30,841 nt of DNA from an uncultured Eubacteriales bacterium (GTDB lineage: Bacteria > Bacillota > Clostridia > Tissierellales > Peptoniphilaceae), in NCBI GenBank assembly GCA_900539725.1, contig UQDI01000018.1, positions 1 through 30,841 on the forward strand, read 5' to 3'. The notes beneath the pieces are model-generated. The model was not told the origin of the DNA. It saw only the letters and a program-made list of their open reading frames with translations, and did not search any database. Below, in pieces: positions 8,530 through 14,485 of the stretch (within the stretch, counting starts at the first letter, position 1; each line of letters starts with the position of its first letter). The position numbers and the translations under genes are program-made.

Positions 8530-8979
8530 ATGTCCCTTAAAAACGAATTAAAAAGTAGATATATAGAATCTATGAAAAATAAAGATACGATCATTAAAAA
8601 CACTATCATGATGGTTAACTCAGCTATAAAACAAAGCGAAGTTGATCAAAGAAAAGAACTAAGTGACCAAGACATTATAGCAATAATACAAAAGCAAATA
8701 AAGGAAAAGAAAGGCGCTCTACCAGAATTTGAAAAAGGTAATAGAGCGGACCTAGTTGAACAGACTAAAAAAGAAATAGAAATTCTTATGGAGTACGTAC
8801 CAAAGGAACTTTCTGAAGAAGAGATTAAAACTATAATCAATGAAACTTGCGAAGAGCTTGGAGACAAAGGAGCTAACTTTGGCTTAGTCATGAAGACTGT
8901 TATGTCTAAAGTTAAAGGCAGGGCAGATGGATCATTAGTTACAAATCTTGTTAAAGAATATCTAGCCGGTGCAAAATAG
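8530..8979 (+). CDS. GatB/YqeY domain-containing protein
   Basis: 149 aa, the usual YqeY length. The whole protein matches the helical YqeY fold related to the tail of GatB: an N-terminal helical bundle with the RKELSDQDIIAIIQKQIKEKK region, then the small C-terminal domain ending in VMSKVKGRADGSLV. It may influence tRNA-dependent amidation or tRNA binding, but the function is not established. ATG 8530 fits the AAGGTG site (8520-8525) better than ATG 8527, which would be only 1 nt away. The terminator stem includes the last codons and stop. Confidence 0.9.
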   Translation: MSLKNELKSRYIESMKNKDTIIKNTIMMVNSAIKQSEVDQRKELSDQDIIAIIQKQIKEKKGALPEFEKGNRADLVEQTKKEIEILMEYVPKELSEEEIKTIINETCEELGDKGANFGLVMKTVMSKVKGRADGSLVTNLVKEYLAGAK

Positions 8980-8990
8980 CATCGGTTTTT
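8965..8990 (+). terminator. Intrinsic terminator overlapping the end of the YqeY gene
   Basis: CCGGTGC (8966-8972) pairs with GCATCGG (8979-8985) with one G-U pair and an AAAATA loop; a run of T's follows at 8986-8991. The 3' arm begins at the last base of the TAG stop codon, so ribosomes finishing the gene cover the stem. Confidence 0.8.
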
Positions 8991-9039
8991 TCTTGTGATG
9001 GGCCTTAGCCCACGATATTTTATACAAAGGGAGGATATT

Positions 9040-9192
9040 ATGAAATTTGTAAAAACTTTAAGCAAAAGAAACTTATTAAAAACAGCTAAGCACGGCGGAT
9101 GCGGCGAATGCCAAACTTCATGCCAATCAGCTTGTAAGACATCTTGCACAGTTGGTAACCAAAAGTGCGAAAATAAGAAAAATCATAAATAG
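9040..9192 (+). CDS. scfA: SCIFF ranthipeptide precursor (six cysteines in forty-five residues)
   Basis: 50 aa. A basic leader (MKFVKTLSKRNLLKTAKHGG) is followed by a core with six cysteines (Cys21, 24, 28, 32, 36, 43), the defining SCIFF pattern. In studied clostridia the maturase installs thioether bridges from Cys to non-alpha carbons, making a ranthipeptide; a role in population-level regulation has been reported in some clostridia, but the target is unclear. The start is ATG 9040, 5 nt after GGGAGG; a longer in-frame reading from 8995 passes through the leader and lacks a site. scfB starts 6 nt after the stop. A weak promoter (TTGTGA 8993-8998, 17 nt, TATTTT 9016-9021) may lie just after the preceding terminator. 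The linkage scfA-scfB-secD-secF is a known conserved clostridial pattern. Confidence 0.95.
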   Translation: MKFVKTLSKRNLLKTAKHGGCGECQTSCQSACKTSCTVGNQKCENKKNHK

Positions 9193-9198
9193 GCTTTG

Positions 9199-10554
9199 AT
9201 GTACGATATTAATTTAATACATAAGTTCTATCTTAATGATAAGTATGTAATCTTAGACATATACAGTGGTGCTGTACACGTAGTAGATGAGATTGTATAC
9301 GACTTAGTAGATTATATGTCCAAAGGCTTAGATGAAGCTTTAAAAGGACTATCTAATAAGTATGAAGCTTGTGATATTAAAACTGCTTTTAAGGAAGTAG
9401 AAGAATTACACAAAGAAGGTTTGTTATTTACTGAGCCTATAAAGGAGACTGAACTAGACTTAAGTAAATACAACATTGTAAAGGCTCTTTGCTTACACGT
9501 TTCACACGACTGTAACCTTAGATGTAAGTACTGTTTTGCGTCACAAGGCGACTTTAAGGGCAAAAGAGAGCTTATGAGCGTCGAAGTAGGTAAAAAAGCT
9601 TTGGACTTTTTAGTTCAAAACTCTGGCAATAGAAGGAACTTAGAGGTAGACTTCTTCGGTGGAGAACCACTAATGAACTTTGATGTTGTCAAAGAGCTTG
9701 TTACTTACGGAAGAAGCTTAGAAAAAGAATACGATAAGAATTTTAGATTCACTTTAACTACAAACTGCGTCTTATTAGATGATGAAATTATTGATTATTT
9801 AAATGAAAATATGTCAAATGTAGTTCTAAGTATAGACGGAAGAAAATCCGTTAACGATGAAATGCGTCCAACTACTAATGGAAAGGGTTCTTATGACTTA
9901 ATCGTTCCAAAGATTAAACGCTTCGTTGAAAAAAGAGGGGATAAGGACTACTACATCAGAGGTACATTTACATCAGAAAACTTAGACTTTTCAGAAGACG
10001 TATTAGATTTCTACAATAATGGTTTTAAGAAGACATCTATGGAACCGGTTGTAACAGACCAAAATGAGCCATATGCAATAAGACCAGAACATGTAGAAAG
10101 AATAAAAGAAGAGTACGAAAAATTATCCAGAGAATACATCAAGATTAAGAAAAAAGATGATGATTTTCTATTCTTCCACTTTATGATAGACCTAGATCAA
10201 GGACCATGTTTGATTAAGAGATCCATAGGCTGCGGAGCGGGTTGCGAATACCTTGCTGTAACACCTAAGGGAGATCTTTATCCTTGTCATCAGTTTGTAG
10301 GTGAAGAGCAATTCAAGATCGGTACCGTTTTTGACGGCGTTACAAAAACTGATTTAAGAGAAGAATTTAAAAAGTCAAATGTATTTAATAAAAAAGACTG
10401 CCAAGAATGCTGGGCGAAGTTCTACTGCTCAGGCGGCTGTCATGCTAATTCATACTACAATACTGGCAATATCAACGGAAACTTCGAGATAGGCTGTGAA
10501 TTAGAAAGAAAAAGAATAGAATGTGCAATCTCAGTTATTGCAAATTTAGATTAG
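9199..10554 (+). CDS. scfB: SCIFF maturase, radical SAM/SPASM thioether synthase
   Basis: 451 aa from ATG 9199 (an in-frame TTG directly before it is also open). The N-terminal ~85 residues form a RiPP recognition element-like domain that should bind the SCIFF leader. The radical SAM cluster motif is Cys105-x3-Cys109-x2-Cys112 (CNLRCKYCF), with DFFGGEP as the SAM-binding GGE motif. The C-terminal SPASM region carries Cys337, 345, 349, 363, 401, 404, 410, 414 and 433, enough for two auxiliary 4Fe-4S clusters. It is expected to abstract hydrogen atoms from the precursor and form Cys thioether links. AGG five bases before the ATG serves as a short ribosome binding site. No dedicated exporter is present, but secDF follows directly. 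Confidence 0.95.
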   Translation: MYDINLIHKFYLNDKYVILDIYSGAVHVVDEIVYDLVDYMSKGLDEALKGLSNKYEACDIKTAFKEVEELHKEGLLFTEPIKETELDLSKYNIVKALCLHVSHDCNLRCKYCFASQGDFKGKRELMSVEVGKKALDFLVQNSGNRRNLEVDFFGGEPLMNFDVVKELVTYGRSLEKEYDKNFRFTLTTNCVLLDDEIIDYLNENMSNVVLSIDGRKSVNDEMRPTTNGKGSYDLIVPKIKRFVEKRGDKDYYIRGTFTSENLDFSEDVLDFYNNGFKKTSMEPVVTDQNEPYAIRPEHVERIKEEYEKLSREYIKIKKKDDDFLFFHFMIDLDQGPCLIKRSIGCGAGCEYLAVTPKGDLYPCHQFVGEEQFKIGTVFDGVTKTDLREEFKKSNVFNKKDCQECWAKFYCSGGCHANSYYNTGNINGNFEIGCELERKRIECAISVIANLD

Positions 10555-10563
10555 GAGGCCAAA

Positions 10564-11841
10564 ATGAAAAAGTTAAGCACACTTAAGATTGTGATAACAG
10601 TCATTTTAATTGCCTGCTTTGCATTAGTAGCTGTATTCGGTTTTAACTTTGCTGGATACGAAATAAAGAGCGCTAAAGACTCTATTAACTTAGGTCTGGA
10701 CTTAGCTGGCGGGGTATATGTACTTCTTGAAGCTGATACAGACAAAACAGGTGAAGAGCTTAGCAAAGCTATGGAACAATCAAAGGCAATTATACAACAA
10801 AGAGTTGACGGTTTAGGAATTTCTGAACCTAACATATCTATAGAAGGTTCAAACAGAATCTCAATTGAACTAGCAGGTGCTAAGAATGCACAAGACGCAA
10901 TCGAAACTATAGGTAAAACTGCACAATTACAATTTATCGATCCAGATAACAATGTAATTTTAACAGGTAAAAACATTAAAGAATCAAAAGTTGTTTACAC
11001 ACAAGATAATCTTGGTAAATCAACACCAGTAGTTTCAATGGAGTTTGACGAAGAAGGAACTCAAAAGTTCGCTGAAGCAACTACTAAGCTATACAATGAA
11101 ACAACACCTGAAAAGAAAATCCTTAAGATAGTTCTAGACGGTGAAGTTATTTCTGCACCTATAGTACAAAATTCACCTATTACAGATGGTAAGCCAATCA
11201 TCGAAGGCGGATCAAAGGGATTTACAGTTGAAGAAGCATCAAAACTAGCTACACTAATCAGAGCAGGTGCACTACCTATCGAACTTAAAGAAGTTAGATC
11301 AGAAATCATCGGTGCTTCACTTGGTATAGACGCATTCGACAACTCAATGAAAGCAATAGTAATTTCTATATTATTAATAAGTATACTACTAATCATAGTT
11401 TATAAGATCCCTGGTATAGTAGCAGCAATCTCACTAGTTGCATATACATTACTAGTTATGCTAGCATTTATCATATTCCATATCAAACTATCACTACCAG
11501 GTATATGCGGTTTACTACTATCAATAGGTATGGCAGTAGATGCTAACTGTATCATCTACGAAAGAATTAGAGAAGAATTACTTAATGGTAAGACAGTAAG
11601 ATCATCAGTTGATGCAGGCTTCAAGAAAGCAATCTCAACTATCATGGACTCAAATATCACAACTATTATCGCAGGCGTTGTACTTTATGTTTATGGTATC
11701 GGTTCAATCAGAGGTTTTGGTATTACACTTATCATAGGTATAGTCGTTTCATTATTGACAGCAGTTGTATTGACAAAATTCTTATTAAAGAACTTTGCTC
11801 AAATCACAGCTAATGACAATAAAAAGGCATATGGAGCATAG
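10564..11841 (+). CDS. secD: Protein translocase subunit SecD
   Basis: 425 aa. SecD and SecF form the RND-type membrane complex that uses the proton gradient to complete SecYEG export. One N-terminal membrane helix (about 8-28) precedes the P1 extracellular domain with GLDLAGG (44-50). About five more helices lie in the last 175 residues, with the conserved stretch GLLLSIGMAVDANCIIYERIREE. It is shorter than E. coli SecD (615 aa), as is usual for Gram-positive split SecD proteins. Start 7 nt after AGGAGG, which lies directly at the scfB stop. Codon use is strongly biased, as in dnaK and oppA. Confidence 0.96.
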   Translation: MKKLSTLKIVITVILIACFALVAVFGFNFAGYEIKSAKDSINLGLDLAGGVYVLLEADTDKTGEELSKAMEQSKAIIQQRVDGLGISEPNISIEGSNRISIELAGAKNAQDAIETIGKTAQLQFIDPDNNVILTGKNIKESKVVYTQDNLGKSTPVVSMEFDEEGTQKFAEATTKLYNETTPEKKILKIVLDGEVISAPIVQNSPITDGKPIIEGGSKGFTVEEASKLATLIRAGALPIELKEVRSEIIGASLGIDAFDNSMKAIVISILLISILLIIVYKIPGIVAAISLVAYTLLVMLAFIIFHIKLSLPGICGLLLSIGMAVDANCIIYERIREELLNGKTVRSSVDAGFKKAISTIMDSNITTIIAGVVLYVYGIGSIRGFGITLIIGIVVSLLTAVVLTKFLLKNFAQITANDNKKAYGA

Positions 11842-11850
11842 GAGGTAAAT

Positions 11851-12732
11851 ATGATTAATTTTAACAAATTGAAAAAGTTTTTTGCTCCAATACCATTCAT
11901 AGTTATCATCGCAGGTATCATAGGATTCTGCATCAATGGTTTTAACTACGGTATCGACTTCTCAGGTGGTACTATCATGAGAATCAATGCTGGACAATTT
12001 ATTGAAGAAGCAAAAGTTTATGATATAGTTAACAAAGTTGACAGTGGAGCAAGCGTTGTTTATGCAGGCGCAAATAAAGAAACTATAGTTATTAAGTCTA
12101 CACTTGCTTTAACAAACGAGCAAAAGAACCAAATCAGCCGTGCATTTGAAGAAGAATACAAGGTTGATAGAAACAATATCGAAGATACTACTACTGGTCC
12201 ATCAATCAGTAGAGAAATAAGACAAAAAGCTGTTATATCCATCATCATCGCATCAATCTTAATGCTTATCTATATAACATTTAGATTTGAATGGAAATAT
12301 GGTGTTGCAGCAGTATTTGCACTAATCGTTGACGTTTTAGTTATTGTCGGCGCTTATGGTATCTTTAACCTACAAATCGACTCATCACTAATCGCAGCAG
12401 CACTAACTATCGTAGGTTATTCTATCAACGCAACTATAGTTATCTTTGATAGATTCAGAGAGAATAAGAGAATGCATCCAAGGATGGACAATGCTGAACT
12501 AATCGAGATATCACTTAACACAACATTCAGAAGAACAGTATTAACAACAGTTACAACACTTATCGCAGTTGTTGTTCTATACATCCTAGGTGGTCACGTA
12601 ATCGAAGCACTTTGTATTCCACTACTTGTTGGTATCGTTGAAGGTATGATTTCATCTACTTTCATCGCACCATACACATGGGGACTACTTGAAAAGAACT
12701 TTGGTCATGGCGCAAAGAGCAAAAGAGCTTAA
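11851..12732 (+). CDS. secF: Protein translocase subunit SecF
   Basis: 293 aa. Partner of SecD. One N-terminal membrane helix (about 11-29), the GIDFSGGT motif (34-41) at the start of the extracellular domain, then five membrane helices with YSINATIVIFDRFRENKR and the repeated TTVTTL segment. The gene starts 9 nt after secD behind AGGAGG and ends the scfA-scfB-secD-secF unit, followed by a terminator. SecD and SecF are separate here, unlike the fused SecDF of Bacillus. Confidence 0.97.
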   Translation: MINFNKLKKFFAPIPFIVIIAGIIGFCINGFNYGIDFSGGTIMRINAGQFIEEAKVYDIVNKVDSGASVVYAGANKETIVIKSTLALTNEQKNQISRAFEEEYKVDRNNIEDTTTGPSISREIRQKAVISIIIASILMLIYITFRFEWKYGVAAVFALIVDVLVIVGAYGIFNLQIDSSLIAAALTIVGYSINATIVIFDRFRENKRMHPRMDNAELIEISLNTTFRRTVLTTVTTLIAVVVLYILGGHVIEALCIPLLVGIVEGMISSTFIAPYTWGLLEKNFGHGAKSKRA

Positions 12733-12746
12733 TTAAACTTATACAA

Positions 12747-12773
12747 GGGGAGACGAGTAGTCTCCCTATTTTT
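12747..12773 (+). terminator. Intrinsic terminator after secF
   Basis: GGGAGAC (12748-12754) pairs with GTCTCCC (12760-12766) around a five-base loop, followed by TATTTTT. Ends the scfA-secF transcription unit. Confidence 0.9.
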
Positions 12774-12848
12774 ATAAAATTATTAATTAAGTATTATAAT
12801 TATTGTGAATTGGGTATTAATGTATTAAGTTAATGAATAGTAAATAGT

Positions 12849-12875
12849 TTTGATATAAGAACTATTAATATCAAA
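12849..12875. promoter_or_regulatory. Inverted repeat just upstream of the folD-like ribosome binding site
   Basis: TTTGATAT (12849-12856) and ATATCAAA (12868-12875) form a perfect 8-bp inverted repeat with an 11-nt spacer, touching the GGGAGG Shine-Dalgarno (12876-12881). It could be an operator or a leader hairpin. A possible -10 (TATAAT, 12795-12800) lies upstream without a convincing -35. Function is unknown. Confidence 0.4.
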
Positions 12876-12886
12876 GGGAGGTTATT

Positions 12887-13738
12887 ATGACAGATATTTT
12901 AAAGGGTAAACCCGTAGCAGATATGATTAAGGCTGATATGAGTAAAAAGATTGAGGACTTTCGCGCAAAAGGCATTGCACCTAAAATTGCTATAGTAAGA
13001 CTAGGCGAAGATCCAAGCGACATATCATATGAAAAGGCGATACTAAAGGTAAGTGCAAACTTAAATATCGACTCAGAAGTATTTAATATTGCGAGAGAAT
13101 CGACAACTGAGGAGCTTCTTGCCCTTATGGACAAGCTAAACAAGGACGAGAAGATACACGGCATACTTGTATTTAGACCACTTCCTAAGCAAATAGATGC
13201 AGAAAAAGTTGCTGCCTTCATCAATCCAGATAAAGACATTGACTGCATGAACCCAATTAATCTAGAAGCAATATTTGAAGGCAAGAAAGATAGTTTTGAA
13301 CCAGCAACTCCAAGAGCAGCTGTAGAGATACTTGGCAGAACTGGCTATGATTACACAGGCAAGAACGCTGTTATAATCAATCGTTCCATGGTAGTTGGTA
13401 AGCCACTTGCAATGATGCTACTTAATGAAAATGCCACAGTTACTATCTGTCACTCAAAGACAAAGGATCTAAAGGCTGCATGCAAGAACGCAGATGTAGT
13501 ATTCACAGCGCTTGGCAGAGCGAAGATGCTTGATAAGTCTTACTTCAATGAAGACTCTATCATTATAGACGTCGGAGTAAGTATGGACAAGGAAGGAAAG
13601 ATTAGTGGCGACGCTGATTATGACACTCTTCTTGATTATGTAGCAAAGATCACACCAGTACCAGGTGGAGTAGGCAGCATAACAACTACAATACTTCTAA
13701 ATCAAGTACTAAAGGCAGTAGAAAAACAAAATAAATAG
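12887..13738 (+). CDS. folD: FolD-like methylenetetrahydrofolate dehydrogenase/cyclohydrolase homologue with altered active site
   Basis: 283 aa, full length for FolD, which oxidises methylene-THF with NAD(P)+ and hydrolyses methenyl-THF. The overall fold is clear: NPDKDID, NNxATVTICHSKT-type nucleotide loop, IDVG and TPVPGGVG are all present. Several active-site residues differ from the family. In the YxxxK motif Tyr48 is kept but the catalytic Lys is Ile52. The usual LVQLPLP is LVFRPLP (Gln to Phe96, Leu to Arg97). DVDG is DIDC (Cys120). PCTPxG is PATPRA (Ala140, Ala144). GRSxxVG is NRSMVVG (Asn165). The cyclohydrolase reaction is probably lost; dehydrogenase activity is uncertain. Monocistronic: terminators flank it on both sides. 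ATG 12887 has GGGAGG six bases upstream. I am sure of the family, not of the activity. Confidence 0.85.
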   Translation: MTDILKGKPVADMIKADMSKKIEDFRAKGIAPKIAIVRLGEDPSDISYEKAILKVSANLNIDSEVFNIARESTTEELLALMDKLNKDEKIHGILVFRPLPKQIDAEKVAAFINPDKDIDCMNPINLEAIFEGKKDSFEPATPRAAVEILGRTGYDYTGKNAVIINRSMVVGKPLAMMLLNENATVTICHSKTKDLKAACKNADVVFTALGRAKMLDKSYFNEDSIIIDVGVSMDKEGKISGDADYDTLLDYVAKITPVPGGVGSITTTILLNQVLKAVEKQNK

Positions 13739-13754
13739 TAAATAAATACTAGAA

Positions 13755-13797
13755 TAAAAAATAAGTGCTAAGCAAAATTAAAGGCTTAGCACTTTTT
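13755..13797. terminator. Bidirectional terminator between convergent genes
   Basis: AAGTGCTAAGC (13763-13773) pairs perfectly with GCTTAGCACTT (13784-13794) around a ten-base loop. T's follow on the plus strand to 13797, and the A-rich 13755-13762 gives a T-run on the minus strand, so it can end both the folD-like gene and the minus-strand gene that stops at 13813. Confidence 0.88.
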
Positions 13798-13812
13798 CAT
13801 ATGCATATTAAA

Positions 13813-14331
13813 TTATTTGAACGAGAAAAGATATATCTCTTCGCTAGTCACATCTGGATTTATTGCCATAGTGACCGCATATACCTTGTTTAATCCATCT
13901 TCTTCTTTTGTTAGCACTTCTTTAAGAACCACTGGATTTGCATCATAAATCGTTATTCTATCTTCATCATCAGTAGAAAATTCTTGCTTTCCTACTTTCC
14001 ATTCGTCTCTGTTCTTCCAGTATATAGCGCCGTGATACTTATCATTTTCATCCAGTCTTACAGTTTTTACATATACACTTGACGCTAAAAGACAGTTTCT
14101 AAGATTGATACCAGCATCATGTTCAAGCGGCTCAGTAATATCTACGTAACCCTTCTTTACAAACTTTTCAATGCTTGGCTCTTCAAGTGAGGCAAAGTCT
14201 TTTATCTCTTTTGAAACTTTAGCGTAATCTATTTTATTTGATTTAGATATAAAATATATAGCTAGAGCTGCTACAATCAGTACTATAGCAAGTATTAGCC
14301 AATACCTTTTTAATGATTTTTGATTTTTCAT
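13813..14331 (-). CDS. Membrane-anchored protein of unknown function
   Basis: 172 aa, not recognised. A short basic N-terminus (MKNQKSLKRYW) is followed by one hydrophobic helix (about 11-29) and a soluble C-terminal domain of ~140 residues that should face outward, given the positive-inside rule. The domain is acidic, with mixed strand-like segments (YVDITEPL, ASSVYVKTVRL, HGAIYWKNRDEW, DRITIYDANPVVLKEVL, VYAVTMAINP) and one cysteine, Cys80. No lipobox or catalytic motif is visible. GGAGATGAG precedes the ATG by about 4 nt. It lies 154 nt downstream of the penicillin-binding protein gene on the same strand but behind a strong terminator, so it probably has its own promoter, which I could not identify. 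Confidence 0.75.
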   Translation of the reverse strand: MKNQKSLKRYWLILAIVLIVAALAIYFISKSNKIDYAKVSKEIKDFASLEEPSIEKFVKKGYVDITEPLEHDAGINLRNCLLASSVYVKTVRLDENDKYHGAIYWKNRDEWKVGKQEFSTDDEDRITIYDANPVVLKEVLTKEEDGLNKVYAVTMAINPDVTSEEIYLFSFK

Positions 14332-14441
14332 AAGCTCATCTCCATAATAAAATTAATTCTTTCTTATTAATATATTACCCATAATCTTAATTAATTATCA
14401 TTGTAAATTCTTTTATAAAAAGGCGAAAGTATAAATTACAT

Positions 14442-14472
14442 AAAAAAACAAGGCCTAATTTAAGCCTTGTTT
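14442..14472 (-). terminator. Intrinsic terminator of the penicillin-binding protein gene
   Basis: On the minus strand AAACAAGGC (14472-14464) pairs with GCCTTGTTT (14454-14446), followed by more T's to 14442. It lies 14 nt after the stop codon. Confidence 0.92.
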
Positions 14473-14485
14473 CTTCTATTTATAG

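Noticed and set aside
8999..9012. TGGGC/GCCCA hairpin before scfA as a terminator or riboswitch
   Set aside because: Only five base pairs with a four-base loop and no T-run; the whole leader is under 50 nt, too small for a known riboswitch.
8646..9149. 167-codon open frame on the minus strand across the YqeY gene, a terminator and scfA
   Set aside because: It would run through a strong plus-strand terminator and two recognised genes and shows no domain.
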